Assembly: GCA_036365145.1 (NCBI GenBank)
Contig: JAEOAD010000034.1
Span: 20,241,501 to 20,305,500, forward strand
Direction of reading: 5' to 3'
DNA length: 64,000 nucleotides
DNA from: Orientallactaga sibirica
Lineage: Eukaryota; Chordata; Mammalia; Rodentia; Dipodidae
The notes beneath the pieces are model-generated. The model did no database searches. It was not told the DNA's origin and saw nothing but the letters and a program-made list of their open reading frames with translations. The position numbers and the translations under genes are program-made. This document shows, piece after piece, positions 1-13,163 of this stretch. Numbering within the stretch: position 1 is the stretch's first letter; each line of letters begins with the position of its first letter.

Positions 1-2907
1 ACTTTTGAGATGAGGCTTCTTACCCATTCCTCACACCAGAAAGCTATGGAGATACAGCTGTGTTTTTTTTTTTTTTCAGTATGTTGCTTTTCTATGTTTT
101 CTTTCAGTAGTTTTAACTGCTTTGTCATGCTATCTTTGTGAATTTCTGAAGTTCTTCCTCATTTCAATGGAAATTAAATCAGTGACTCATAGATAGATAG
201 GTAAATATTAGATAGATATATTCATGTGAAAGTATTTTGTCATGAGTCAAGAGAAAGGAAGATTATTTATAAATGTATTTATCTATATTTATGTATATGC
301 AAATATAAGCTAGATATAGAAAGATGAATTCTATATAATCTCATTTCTAGGTACAAGATAGAAAAATTAAACCCATGGAAGCATAGTGTAACAATATTGT
401 CACAGATTGGACAAGGAGGGAGGAATCAATTATTTGGAGGTTTTATTTATTTTTTAGGAATCATTTGGTTATCAATTTATATCTTCATCTATGAACCTAA
501 TGATTTCAGCTATTTTATGGTCTATGTCAGTGAATGCTTCACAAACAAGAATATATATTCTGCTTTTAAGGGATGAAGTGTTATGTAAATTTTATCAGGT
601 TAGGTTAGGTTGTTTTTTTTTTCCAGGCCTTTTATTCCTTATTGATTTTTTGTATGTTCAGTATTTTCATAAAATATAGTTTATGAGAGAACTTGACTAT
701 ATATTGACAATAATGTAATTTCCAAATCAATGTATTGGTAAATTAGACAAAAGTCCCATTCACTATTCATAAATTTAAATACTCCATTATTTCTGTCTCC
801 AAGTGACATGGAAAATTTTCATGTACCTATCTGTCCATCTTCACATTCACTTGTTCATTTATTTGTGCACCCATTTTTTTCTTTTACCATTTTTACTCAT
901 CAGTAAAAGTCTATCTATACATTTAAGAATAAACAAAATTTAAACTTAGCCATAAGTTCTTGGCAAATCATTAATTGGTTGTCAACTTTTAAAGACTCTA
1001 TTATGGATAGTCTATAATACATGATCAGGTTGTTCTCAAGTAATTCCAGTGTTTTAAGAAAGTTTCAGGCAGGGAAACACTTGGGAACATTCCAAGGGTG
1101 AGCAAATAGAGTGAGCTCAGTTGAGTTTATGAGCCCGAGACAAAAGGACTGACGAACAGCCAATATCAGACCAGAAAAATGAAGAGCATGTGTAGGTAAT
1201 TGATAATAAAGAATAGCAGAGTGAGATTCTAGTGAGAGACCTGCATAAGATGAGGTGGACAGGTTAGGACTGACATGAAAATGGTTTTCTGATCACACAC
1301 GTGCTATGACACATACCTGCCTGCCTGCATGCATATGAACACATGGCACACACACAAGTAAAAATTTAAACTCAAATATAAAAAATTAAAACTCTGTGTG
1401 GTGACATCCACTTGTTTACAGTAGTTGATTTCCTTTAAGAATTGAGCAAAGGAAGTATGGCAAATGCCTACATCAGGAAGCCACAGAAGTATAGATGCTG
1501 GGACAGAGTAAGGATACATAAGGAAATTGAGAAGATTCTGTGTGAATTATGTAATGAGGATAAGATATTGAAGACATACTGCTAAGGGAAGAGGAAGGAT
1601 AAATGTTTCATAAGAGCTCAGTATAGCTATATGAAGCTCCTCTCTAAAAGGGTCAATGAATTATGCTAAAAATATAACAGAATGTATTAATCTATTTTCT
1701 GAAGGAAATGCCACCACCTTTTATTGCTAATTCAAGAATCATTTTTGCATACCCAAGAATCTGAAAGATTGAGTTCATTACACTTATTTCTTTTAGGAAA
1801 TTATACATAAACATATTTTTCTCAAAAAGCACATTTAGAAAACCACCGAAGGGCGTCCTCAATAGGTTTGTTTTATTTAAGTTTAGTATGTCATATGTTT
1901 TGGACACAATAGCTTTTAAATGGAGAAATTGAGAAAAACATCGGAAAATGCCAAGCTGGATTATTCTCTGATATCTCTTTTGAAATTAGTTCAAAGACAG
2001 AACAGTATGAAAAACTGGGGGAGGGAGTGAAATATTTGAAGCATGCTACAGTGTGCAATTATTACAGATGGAACATCTCTCTGTTCATTGAATTAATTAT
2101 TCATTCAAGGAATCTTTGATAAGCAGTATTACAATGAATGCTCTTTTATTTAGGAAAACATAAGTCTATAACTCTAGGATTTATAAACTGTTTGATTTGA
2201 GGTAAATAATGTATTTCTCTGATCCCTACATAATTTTCCCAGAATTGAAAACAACCAGACTTGCTTTATAACATTGTAATAAAACTAAAATGAGATAATG
2301 TTTGCAGGTGCAAGTTCAAGGTCAAACACTTGGAACTGTTGGAGCTTATATTCTATAGGGAGAAAGTTTCTATGCAAAGATGCAAAAGAAAGATCTGTAT
2401 CCTTCAGTGCCATAAATACCTGAAGGGGGTGGAATCTCAGCTCATTAGATACTCAGTAGCAAACAGCAGCCAAGCTGTTGGTTTGGGTTGTAGCCAAGAT
2501 TTAGAACTCAGTTCACCTTCTTCTAAAGGAAATAAATCAGTGTTGTGATAAAGCTGACTGTTGTATATAATGTACACCCTCTTTACCTTCTATAACTATA
2601 TTTATATAATTATATTTATAGCTGGTCAAGAGGGTCCTCTGACCTTAATGGCCATGACAGCCCAGAAGACATAGCCTTCACATGTGAAAAATTCAGGTTT
2701 CTACTTATTAGACAGCAACAATTATGTGTTAGTGGTTTCATCCTGGTATATAGGGCAATGCTGGAGCTTAGTCAGTATTTTCAAGAAATGGAAACATTAG
2801 GAATGTCTATTCAGTGTTTTTGGAGGTCCTAGGAAAGTCATTTCTAGGCCCTAAATTTCTCTGCCAAACTTATCATCAATGTAAATTAATTCAAAATGAA
2901 AATCGAA
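1..2907. other. Unassigned AT-rich sequence
   Basis: No repeat family, exon or RNA gene is recognised here. Only short low-complexity stretches stand out: a T run near 62-76 and scattered GATA and TGCC motifs near 190-235 and 1310-1330. Open frames are 60-72 codons at most and look like chance. Confidence 0.5.
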
Positions 2908-3030
2908 GTATGGCTGCTCATTACTATAATCCCAGCACATGGAATGCTTGAGGCAGGAGTATTGTGGCAAGCTTGAGGCCACCCTGGGCTATGTAGTAAG
3001 TTCCAGACTAGCCTGAGCTACAAAAACTGG
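2908..3030 (+). repeat. B1-type SINE relic
   Basis: Diverged 7SL-derived B1 SINE. It keeps the phrases for 'ataatcccagca', 'ggcaggag' and 'ttgaggccaccctgggctatgtagtaagttcc' in the B1 order. It has no clear A tail or target duplication, so it is old. Confidence 0.65.
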
Positions 3031-5590
3031 TTCTTGCTTTGGAACTAAGCCATCACATGAAATTAAGAATGAAGGCTTTACTTTCTGTTTCTGCCTTTTC
3101 AAACAGGACGATGTTGAGTTGGACAAAGTGGCCTTATTGAGTTGTTATGGACGTAGTAATTTATACCAACCATCTGGCAATTGACTTAGTTATCTATTCC
3201 TTGGTGTTTTTATCTGAATAATAGAATCATCTCCTTCTTTCCCAGCATATGCAAAATGTGCATGGCTTAAAGTGATTACAAATCATTTTGAAGAATGAGA
3301 AAATAGTCTAGCAAAGATTTTAATGCATCCATTTATTTTCTGAGTAGCCAGCACACAGAAAATAAGAAGGAATGCAAGATAAATATGAGCAGGGGAATAG
3401 AGATAGAGGTATATCAATTTTTTAATGATCTAGACTCTCAAAGTTATATAAGGAACTTTATATGTACTTGGGCGGGCCCATAGTCTGCAGCTTCTTTCTT
3501 ATAACGTTGGTGCTACTGCAGGTAGCTAAGGGACCATTAAATCCCTTCCCCCACCAAAAAAATCCTTTTTTTTTTCTTCAATCAGAACAATCTTACTTTC
3601 ATTTACTTCTATAATAACTGATAATCTTTTTTTTCCTCTCTTCCCATCCTTCCTTTGGTCTTTCATGTGGAATTGTCCATTTCTCTGTCTGTGCTAGTCT
3701 GACAGAACTGATAAGCAGGGCAGCTCATCACCTCACCTCTTTCACAAGCAGGGTATACCATTACCTTGAACTCTCTCTGAGATAGATGTAGAAATAGGAG
3801 GCTGAGCTATTCCCCCTCCCTCCTTCCTCCATCATCTTGCTGCCACATGTTGAGTTTCTATGAGAATGAAGCCAAGTAGATATAGGTACATAGAAAAGGG
3901 AGACGTGGCTCTCTGATGACAGCTTTTGATCCTTCATTCAACCAGCCATGTCTGACCTTGTTCTTCCCCTTAGATTTTCTAGCTATTTGAGACAATATGT
4001 TTCCTGTTTTACTTCTAAGCTTGTTTGAATACAGTTTCTGTCACTTGTAATGTAAAGAGTTTGGGGGAATATTTATATAGGAGAATTTCATGTATGACTT
4101 TATTTAAGGAAAGGTTCTTTCCCACTGCTTTTGTCTGCCAAAATATAAATTTGGGAAGCACTGATCTCATCCAATGTAATCATTTGCAGAGGAAGCAACT
4201 GAAGCAAAATAAAGGATCATTTACTATAGTTACATTGCAAGCACATGGCAGAGCTGGTACCCAAAGACAAGGCTAATGATATGTGTCACTGCTTGTATCT
4301 GTGCACGTGTGTAATGCTACCACCCACCTCCATCCAACATCACCAAATTACTTATCAATTATAAAGAATAATATTTACACACTGACCAACAAAAAAATAT
4401 TTGAGGAAGAAGGCTTATCTTTCCCTCTAGAAGTCTAGCAAAGACTTTAACCCCACTTTAACCACACACAAAGATTCATTGAGCAATAGAACAGGACATT
4501 TTGCTCAATCAACCAAAGCGTGGAAATGACCTTCCATGGTTGTTGGAAACATGTAGCCCCCACAGGGGCAGTACTTCTTAGATTCTTAGTGTGTATCATT
4601 ATGGTACTGGAGCACCACCTCCTGGTTATGCTTGACGTTTCGTTTACATTTTCTTCTTAAGCAGGTTCTTGTATTAACTAGAATGCGAGGCCCTTAGAAC
4701 TAGAACGGCTGTTAGGAGAGACCTAGCCCATCAGTCCTATTTTATAAATGAGACAGATGAGGAGACGAAACATGCCTTCCTACAGCAATTAGTAAGCAAT
4801 TAGGAACAGGAAAAGAATGAAAACCAAATGCACCAATCCCATGTCTGCCCAGGGCCTAATTCTGAGATTTCATAAATAAGAAATTTAATAATTTAATTTA
4901 AGAATTAAATTTAAGAAATCTTAAAGCATAGGGCCAATTTGGAAGGTGATTGAGAAGTTAGATAGAGGACCTGTGGGCATACTCTTAAGGACACTATTCC
5001 AATTCAATATGAAGCTGTTTCAAATATTTACCATTCTTAGACTAATTCACTTTGAATTAAAATCCTAAAGAAACAAAGATTAGCTTAGCTTGAACCATGT
5101 GCTAGATGGGTAATTGGGTAGTTGTATGATAGCTTTACTGGAAACATCCCTATACAGAAATTTATTCCCAATTGAAATTCGGATGGTATTCCCCAAAAGG
5201 AAGGAAAGCACTGCTGTGCTTGGAAGACAAAACTGACAGATGCACATGCGGAGACCAAAGCCAAGGATATGACTCATGCACTTATAAATTCATGTCATGA
5301 CACATCTGGACCAGAACATTTATTTACATTTACAAAGTTTCCTATGCTGTGGATATCTTGATTTTAAAGCACGAAAGACCATGAATTCATGACTTCTGGG
5401 TATCTGATGAACCTTTTCCACGGCCAACTTTATTCTATTGCTTGGTGATACCCAAGTGGGGGCTGTTCTGCTTTCAACTATGTTGAATACTTATGTGCCA
5501 TGTCATACAGTGAAACCGAATAACTCAATACCTGGGCCTTAATTATCCTAATGGAAAATATGGAGCCTTCAGTGAAAAAAATCTAAGAAA
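3031..5590. other. Unassigned AT-rich sequence
   Basis: Nothing recognisable as a gene, RNA or known repeat. The longest open frame, 83 codons at 4025-4276, has no family resemblance or coding character that I can see. Confidence 0.45.
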
Positions 5591-5652
5591 ATACAACATA
5601 CATACATATAAGTATGTATATGTGTGTATATGTATGTATTCATGTATGTATG

Positions 5653-5736
<84 letters not shown>

Positions 5737-5752
5737 GATAGATAGATAGAGC
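5590..5752 (+). repeat. Compound tetranucleotide microsatellite, mainly (GATA)n
   Basis: An imperfect CATA/TGTA stretch (5590-5652) runs into about 100 bp of GATA units with two interruptions. The 73-codon open frame on the minus strand (5543-5764) is just this repeat read as Ser-Ile-Tyr-Leu and is not a gene. Confidence 0.95.
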
Positions 5753-8700
5753 CATCCTTCCCATGGTTGGTATTTAGCATCGATTATGTCCTCTAATAGT
5801 AACTCCTCAGTTGTGACAACTTAAATCTCTAGACTTTTTCAGTTTTGTTTTTTTTTGGGGGGGGGGAATGAAGGTGTTTTGGATTGGTTATTGTTGATAG
5901 CTGGTTTATATGTTTAAATATTATCCCAGGGATTCAAGTAGCTCCTTCTATCCTTATTTCAGAAGGGGACATTTTATAATTTAACAATACACAACAGATA
6001 TTTTGCTCTGATAAGAAGAGAACCCTTGCTATTTGTGTTTGTTCATCTGTTTGTGGGCAGTGAGATAAATTTAGGTGAATACACATTACAGATGCTGTAG
6101 AGAAAAGAAGGACATCAAAGAGATGGGTTTGTATTTTGGCTTTTTTCCCCTGTTTTGTTCTTAGAAATTAAACAAAAAGCTCAAATTCAGTTACTGGATC
6201 ATTTTGCTGCTATCATCCAATAGTTATGCTTTTCTACTTGGGTCTTTTAGATATAATGAGCCAAATTGAAACTCAGTTTTTCTCAGAAAATAAAGTGCAT
6301 GTGGACAGGAAAATGAAAAAGAGAAACCTTTAAAAGTAAATATTTTATGGGACCCACAGCTCCTTCTACCACCCTCCTTCCCAAAAGGAGTGTACAGTCA
6401 GTCTTTTGAAGTCTTCTGGAGTTTTACTATATTGTACTCCCTCCACCAGTTGACATTTGCTATTCAGTTATTACTTCCTTGTGACTTGAATTTGGCAGTG
6501 ACTCATTAAGGCACCTCCAACATCTTTCTTTAATTAGTAACCTTGGGGATTGAGCTACTAGCCTAAAATTTCCTTCCTTCTAAAATTCTAATTACTGGAG
6601 GAAAAGGTTTTTTCTTTTTTTATTTTGGATCAGGAAGTAATATAAGCAATTGATTCATGTATGTACTAGTTGTTGGATGTGTCTCTGGTTATAAACAACT
6701 GAAAGTTGTAGTTTAAATGTCTTAAGAGATAAGGACATTACACTATCTAATAATATCAAAAATTATGTATTTTATAAGAGGTGTTTTGGGTCACTTAAAA
6801 TTTTCTACTTTAGTGATACTAAGAGTTACAATAGAGTTAAAGTAGAATTAGTTTATATGCTTATAGTACCTGTAAGGTCACAGTATGATTTCGTTATGTT
6901 AGAAAGCCCATCTTTATATTAGCTTTTCTCAGCATCACTATCATTATCCTCACTGATATGGTCCCATATATAATAGTTAATTTCAGGTTCCAGTTTCAAT
7001 AGATTGAAGAACACCTAGAAACTTGGAAAAGTGTTATTTCGATTGGTTCCATGGAAGTATATCCATAGGAGATAAACTTTGAGTATGATTGGATAGTTGT
7101 GGAAAAACTCTACTAAAATGGATTGGGAAGTAATCCATTTACTTTTATAATACCAAGATTACTAGATTCATATTAGGACATGCTATCAGCATTCAGAATA
7201 GCCAGTATCCTGATGATCTTTCCCTGAATTCTGTAGTCAATGACAGTGTGAGCCAATTCCTTTATACATATCCTCTCACATCTATATACATACCCTATAC
7301 AATTTCTCTGTATAAAACCTTGTCTAATACCTACATTAAATTTCATATGGCTCCAAAACATGTACAATAGAGTATGACAAATAAAAATTAAAGAGGGACT
7401 TGAACCCATAATATCTGATTTATGCCCAATGTTTATTCTACCCCATGTGTTGCATAAAATCCTGAGAAGCTCCTTTGATAGTCTCCAAGTCATAAGTGAT
7501 TCAGTGTATATAATTAGGACACTCAAGCTTTGTCCTATTATCAGCATGTTAAAAATTTGATTAATATAATACAAATGCAAATTAACTTTTCTATAGAGTC
7601 CATGTATGAGGTCAAACCAAACTAAAATTGTATAGGTGAAATCATAAGTGGCCTGCTATAATAGATAAGAATAATCTCTGACAAGTATGTCATCTCTGTG
7701 CGCATAAATTGTGTTTTAAAGATACTGAGAGAAAGTTTGCTCTCTTAAAGAGGTTAAATATTGCTGCCAGCCATCCTGTTTACACTGTTAATTTGCTTTC
7801 CAAATCCTTTTAGCTAGATAAAGCAAAGGTAAACTTCAGAATAGGCCCAGGAAAAATTATCACCAATTCTAAATTAATGAACTTTTTGCTTTATCTGAGT
7901 CAAGGAAAGACTAAACAAATGTGCTAGGATCATGTGTTTTCTTTCCATCTGAAGGGCTGAATTACTCCCTATAGCACAATTTCCTCCATCATCAAATACA
8001 AGAGATCTACTACTCTAAAAAGTACAGTGGTCCACTATGAAATGGACAGCTTCCGAACTATCCACGTTTTACCCAGTAGGTGACTAAGACTTACTTACTG
8101 GTTTAATTAAAATTTCCCTTTCCAAATGTGCATTACACACTATTATGATGTCTTCCTTTTCATAAAAGCCCATGATAGCAGGAAAAGTTCTTGTCATTTA
8201 GACTGGTATTATGTGTAGTTTAACTAGAATACCAATGACTTACACTACCTAGATAATTGAGGCCCAGGTGAGGCCCATTAACTCCCCTTTGTATATGATT
8301 CTTTACTCACATCTATGCCAGAAGGTTGGGCCCATTCTTCCCAATTCATGAATTTCAAAATTAAGAACACTACAGATTAATCTGTTTTAATCTCATCTCT
8401 TCACCCTCAGGCATGTTACTTCCATTCATTGACTTAATCTTCCCATATGTAAAATGAGAGTACTTGATGTGATTAAGATCTCTTCAAAATAGCAAAAATG
8501 TTTGCTTCCTCTTTGCAAAAATTTTGTCCAAGTAGTAATCTTTAATTGCCCACATCATCTCATCTGCTCCAGTATTGTTCATTCATTTCCCAGAGCACTT
8601 TAGAAAGTTTCAGCAGAAACGATAATCTGCTATACCCCAGGCAAAGAGCACAATTTGTGGCATTCTCTTGAAAAATATCTAATATTATCCGTAATGTAGG

Positions 8701-9115
8701 AGAGAAAACATTGATTTTGTGGCAGAATGTAAAATAAATCTTTCTGCTTGGAAACATTTGCCAGAACAAATACTTAGTTTTCAGTTTGATATGTACCTGC
8801 CACCACGACTGGACTTAATGTATGTGTTCATGGCCTATGCATGCTTCCTGCCACCTCCAGAAAACATGTTTCCCCACTTAATTCTTCACCTGAAGTATGT
8901 GCTTGACATTTTAAAAATATAATGTAGCTTATACATGTTTGTTTTTACACTGTATTCTATATCCAAAGAAAATGAAAAAAAAATTAAAATGAACCCCTTG
9001 CAAAATCCAATGATTTAAAAGCAAGTATATATCATAACTCTCATTCTCTCTTTTCTTACAATGGTTATTGAACTACAACTAAGAGAGCAAATAGGGTAAA
9101 TAAGCAACATAAAAA
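5753..9115. other. Unassigned AT-rich sequence
   Basis: No repeat or gene recognised. A T/G run lies at 5850-5867. A 135-codon frame on the minus strand at 7173-7580 is the longest in this stretch. It has no recognisable domain, no repeat similarity and no splice context that I can support. Confidence 0.4.
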
Positions 9116-9119
9116 TTTA

Positions 9120-9245
9120 AAGCCAAGGCTAGACAATGGCTTAGTGGTTAAGAGCATTTCCTGTGCCAGCATGAAGACCTAGGGAGGCCTAAGAAACCAA
9201 TTGTGTTCAATCCCTAGAATACACATAAACACCTGTCCTGTAACC
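9120..9245 (+). repeat. tRNA-derived SINE relic (B2-like)
   Basis: Contains a degraded B2 head ('ggctagacaatggcttagtggttaag') and a box-B-like 'gtgttcaatccc'. The body and tail are too diverged to assign. Confidence 0.55.
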
Positions 9246-9383
9246 TGTAACCCCTGTCCTGTGAAGAGAAAAGAGAGTTGCCTTTACTGCAAGAATAATG
9301 CCAAGCTACAGATCTGTAAGAAAATTGAGCTCAAGTAAGAACAGGAAAAAGAGCAACTGAGAGGGGTAAACCAAATTCCACAC

Positions 9384-9563
9384 TGGTTTGAATGTTTGTC
9401 CCTCCTGGCCTCAGAGATTTTTTGATTAAGGTTAAGTTTCCTATTTAAGTGGGAAGAACCCTGTTGGAGGAGGTGTATACCTGGGGAAATATGCTAAGTC
9501 CAGCCTGAAGTCATATAGAAGCCTAGTTTGAGCTCTGGCTGTTAGTGTTTGCTGGAGGTTAGG

Positions 9564-9618
<55 letters not shown>

Positions 9619-9769
9619 CTCCCTCCCCTATGGATCTATGAAAGTAAGCCAGATTTTCCCACCATAATGGAACTTCCCTTGGAATCATAAGCCTGAAATA
9701 AACCGTCTCTCCCCATAAGCTACTTCTGCCTGGATATTTGTTCCAACAACAAAATGCTAATTCTAACCA
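9384..9769 (+). repeat. 5' LTR of the MaLR provirus
   Basis: It aligns by eye with the second LTR at both ends ('gtttgaatgt..gtccct' at the start; 'ccaccataatggaacttccc' and 'aataaa' near the end). A (CT)n run at 9567-9615 expands it. Confidence 0.75.
9567..9615 (+). repeat. (CT)n microsatellite inside the LTR
   Basis: About 24 perfect CT units. Confidence 0.95.
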
Positions 9770-11125
9770 AAAAAAAAAAAAAAAAAATGATACCAGAAGT
9801 CAGGTCACTGTGATGGAGCTAAGCATGTGGGTTTTGATCTTTTCGAACATGTTTTAAAGACTTGGTACTTCAGACTTGAGGAGCCATGCCATTCTGTAAG
9901 AAGAGCTTGATGAGCTATTCAAGTGTGAGTTTGGAAACTCTAAATGCAGAGAGAACTGTGGAGTGTGAAGGCTTTGTTTAAGAATTTACAAAGGGAAAAA
10001 AGAGATCTTTACTAGAACTAGGCTACTAGCAGAAAGCCTCATTGAGTACTTCTGCCCATTCCTAGACAGTCTGATCAAGGCTGAACCTAAAAAATAATGG
10101 ATTGTTTTGCATGGTAGGAGGTATAGAACAGAAATATTTGAAAGATACCCAGTTATCACAGGAAAAATTATAGCAAGTTTGAAGTTACTGGCACACAGAA
10201 TGTTTTTTGATTACTTAAGCTGCAATTATTAAGCTTATTATCCCCATCAGGGGTGGACCAACTGCTTTGAATTAAAACAATGGAAATGATGAGGGTGAAC
10301 CAAGAAGGCCCAAGCTATTAAGAACACAAATTCGTTAAAAAGGAGGTAGCATGAAGGAATACTGGTGAAGCACTATCTCCTTCAAGATCATATTTTATTC
10401 CCTCATAGATTTATGAATTTTGCTATCTTGCTGATCTGCTACTGCTTTTGGAAGCATGAGAATCACAGGGAAGCCCATGAAATGCACACAGGTCCAGAAG
10501 CCACATAGATCCAGCAAGGTTAAACTGGGCTAAAATCCCTCTGTGGAGACCAAGTAAGGCCACTGTATGAAGCTGAGCTGGTGCCAGGAGCTATAAAGAT
10601 GCAGCAATGTAAAACAGGGTTGGAATCCCTGTGTGGAAACAAGTAAAGCCATTATATGGAGCAGGCATGATGAACTGTGGCTTTTCAATGTAGAGCTGTT
10701 TTGGATGTAACAGGCCTGTTGAGTGGCTGCACTGGAAAGCTGATGGCTTGGGGCTATGAGAAACCTAAATGAAGGGGCTGAATTGGAACCCAGAAATATT
10801 TTTTTAACCGGTTGTAGATGTCAGCTTTGGAACTAAAAATGTTTGATGTTTGCCAGCTGGTTACTGATTTTGCATTGGTCCAGTCTCTCCATATTATGTC
10901 TTTTTGTAAAGGAAATATTTACTCTGTGCCATTAGGTGTTGGAAGAATATAACTTGTGCTTTCATTTTATAGGACTCACAGTTTAGAGACAGTCTTGAAT
11001 ATCAGATGAGGCTAGACTTTTGAACAATGTTAAAGTTGGTAACACTCTATGTGGTCCTTTGATGTTGGACTGAGGGCCATTTGCATTATGAGATGGTCCT
11101 GAATCTATTAGGGCCAGGGGTGGTA
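9770..11125 (+). mobile_element. MaLR internal region
   Basis: Begins with the primer-binding site and ends with 'gggccagggg', the same polypurine-type end seen in the other MaLR copies of this window. Near 9813 a start codon opens a short hydrophobic frame (ME-LSMWVLIF) that parallels the conserved frame of the younger copies. It stops after about 15 codons. Confidence 0.7.
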
Positions 11126-11782
11126 TGCAGTGATTTGAATGTATGTCCCTATATCCTCAGGAATTTTTTCCCAATTAAAACTTTATTTATTTTTTAATTA
11201 TTTATTATTTTGTTTATATTATTTTAATTTTACATTCATATTAGTGACTCCATTATCCTCCTTCCTGTCCTCCCCCTCCAAAGGGACCCTCATCAATGGA
11301 GAATGTGGGTCATGCATTGTGGGGGTAGTCAAGAGTTATGAGGGATAGGCCAAGTCTCTGTGCATAATGACCCAACTTGTAGCTCTAACACTCTTTCCGC
11401 CTCCCTCTTCCACTAATTTCCCTGAGCCATGTTGGGATCATTTTAGTTCTACTTCAGTGGTGAGGTTTTAGGAGCCTCTCTGTCTCTGGATATTTACTTA
11501 AATCTCCAGTGGGTAGAATGCTGCTAGATGGGGTGTGTCACTGTGAACATGTATTGAGTCCAACCTTAAGGTGTGTAGTGAGCTAATTTGTTCTATGGAT
11601 GTTCATTCTTGAATGTTGTTTTCTTTTTAATCTCTCAATTCTATGGATCAATTGAAGTAAGGCAGCATTTTCCACCATAATGGAACTTCCCTGGGAATCC
11701 ATAATCCTGAAATAAATGTTTTCCTCCCATAAGCTTATTCTGGTTGGATATTTGTTCCAGCAATGAGAATTTAACTACAACA
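11126..11782 (+). repeat. 3' LTR of the MaLR provirus, interrupted
   Basis: LTR sequence at 11126-11171 resumes at 11491 and runs to 'actacaaca' at 11782, with an L1 fragment between. The two parts together match the 5' LTR. Confidence 0.75.
11172..11490 (-). mobile_element. L1 3'UTR fragment inserted in the LTR
   Basis: Minus-strand copy of the terminal ~300 bp of the L1 3'UTR seen at 24.6-24.95 kb (e.g. 'caacttgtagctctaaca', 'gagccatgttggga'). The T-rich start at 11172 is the copied A tail. It is 5' truncated and must be younger than the LTR it splits. Confidence 0.8.
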
Positions 11783-11799
11783 ATTTCCTTCCACTCCAC

Positions 11800-12003
11800 T
11801 GCTGGTAAGCACAAAGGACACTGCATTGGCACATACATGTGCAATCACAGTACACCCACATAACACACACATACAACATCAAACATACACATTTACCTCA
11901 TTAAACAGACACACAAAAAAAAAAAAAAAAAAAACTAAAACCAATTGCCTCTCCAACCACCACCACCACCACCACCAAAACATCAATAGAAAACATCATC
12001 TTT
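11800..12003. other. Low-complexity A- and CA-rich stretch
   Basis: CA-rich sequence, an A run at 11915-11935 and an (ACC)n run at 11958-11978. It could be a decayed SINE tail, but no body is visible. Confidence 0.5.
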
Positions 12004-12268
12004 GGGCTGGAGAGATGGCTTAGTGGTTAAGGTGCCTGCCTCCTAAGCCTAAGAACACCGGTTCCAATCTCCAAGTCCCACATTTAGCCAAATGCAGTGA
12101 CACAAGGGAGCAATGCTGCACTTGCCCACAAGGGGGAGCACACATCTGGATTTCATTCGCAGTAGCTGAGAGGCTGCTGGCGTGCCCATCTCTATCTGTC
12201 TCCCTCTCCCTATCTCTCTGTGTATCTCTGTGTCTCTCTCCAAAATAAAAATAAATAAATAAAATTTT
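12004..12268 (+). repeat. B2-type SINE (jerboa-like)
   Basis: Full head GGGCTGGAGAGATGGCTTAG with pol III A and B box regions, a CT-rich body and an A-rich (AAAT)n tail. Flanked by an imperfect target duplication ('catcatcttt' at 11993-12003 and 'atcatcttt' near 12277). This is the variant with 'gggagcaatgctgcacttgcccacaagggg'. Confidence 0.9.
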
Positions 12269-12286
12269 TTTAAAAATCATCTTTAA

Positions 12287-12795
12287 TCAATACCTATTTA
12301 GAGACAAAATTTGATTTTCTAGACTCAGGTCAGTTGTCTCTCCTTCTAGGCCCTAGACTAGTGCACTGTTAATTAGTTAATTTGTTTCATTGTTTATTTG
12401 TTTTTTATTTCATTGGCACTTTTATTTGGAAATTGTCACAAGCACTTCTAACTGAAAATATTGAAAATGGAATTTCTATTAGTCTTGTTACCTTTTGTCA
12501 GTAAGTAGTAAACTCAAGACAAATACAGAAGCATATTCTTGGCTTCCCTATATAATCACTTTCACAAATCACTTCCTAAATCCTTATAATCCTAATATCT
12601 AGGGTTTTCTCACATACTTTTGATTTTCTGATCTATTTATCTTCCTTCTCTAATGTCATCAGTCATGTATGTAGGCGAGTCTGTGTTTTACCATTACCTT
12701 TGAAGCTTGTTTCTCTAGACAGCAGATTTGGATATGAATGTGATTCTATTGCTTCTGTGTTTATAACTCCTCAGTGGTTCCAGTTGTGCTCTCTA
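12287..12795. other. Unassigned sequence
   Basis: AT-rich with no recognised repeat or gene. Confidence 0.4.
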
Positions 12796-13163
12796 TACTA
12801 GTCAGCCTCATGTTGTTGAGAATGAACCTCCAGACCAGACACAGTTATGGGAGTAAGGAAATATATTGAACCTTACAGGACCAGGGAAAGTTACATAATG
12901 GTAGAAGCTGGCCTGCTTTCAGAGATCCAATCAGTGGGAAAGACCACTACCAAAAAACAAGCAAGCACACTTCAGGAACTCCAGGCAAAGTTAAGGCACT
13001 TTGCATATCTTTAGACTGTAATTCCAAATCCATTCCCACACCTTAGGGCTGGACCCTAGGACCTGCCAAGTTATGCCTCCTCCAGTCAGGTGGCTGCAGA
13101 TCAAAATTACAAATTTTAATAAAATCCTGATTATATTATGGGCCATCCATTCAAACTACCACA
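12796..13163 (-). repeat. 3' LTR of the minus-strand MaLR
   Basis: Left LTR of the pair (3' LTR in element orientation). It shares 'cagaccag(g/a)cacagttatggga' and 'aataaaatcctga' with its partner. The two are visibly more diverged than the LTR pair at 38.9/40.9 kb. Confidence 0.8.

Larger units (their letters stand above)
9384..11782 (+). mobile_element. MaLR (class III) provirus, two LTRs, old, nested insertion
   Basis: Two matching LTRs flank about 1.35 kb of internal sequence. Each LTR starts with a TG(n)TTTGAATGT phrase and ends with a polyadenylation-like 'gaaataaa' and a TTTGTTCCA block. The primer-binding site at 9788 (TGATACCAGAAGTCAGG) resembles the tRNA-Leu site of MaLR/ERVL. MaLR elements lack pol and depend on ERVL enzymes. 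The internal region has lost any long frame. The 5' LTR carries a CT microsatellite, and the 3' LTR is split by an L1 3' end at 11172-11490. Confidence 0.8.

Noticed and set aside
594..611. Telomere-like 'ggttaggttaggtt'
   Set aside because: Only two to three units and of TTAGGT, not TTAGGG; no array.
5543..5764. 73-codon frame rich in Ser-Ile-Tyr-Leu
   Set aside because: It is the GATA microsatellite read in one frame.
5850..5867. Possible G-quadruplex
   Set aside because: A single T/G run without four separate G tracts.
7173..7580. 135-codon open frame on the minus strand as a possible gene
   Set aside because: No domain, no coding bias visible, very AT-rich surroundings and no splice or promoter context; length is within chance for a window of this size.
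12004..12080. B2 heads as tRNA genes
   Set aside because: They have A and B box-like parts but no cloverleaf-compatible anticodon arm and are followed by SINE bodies.
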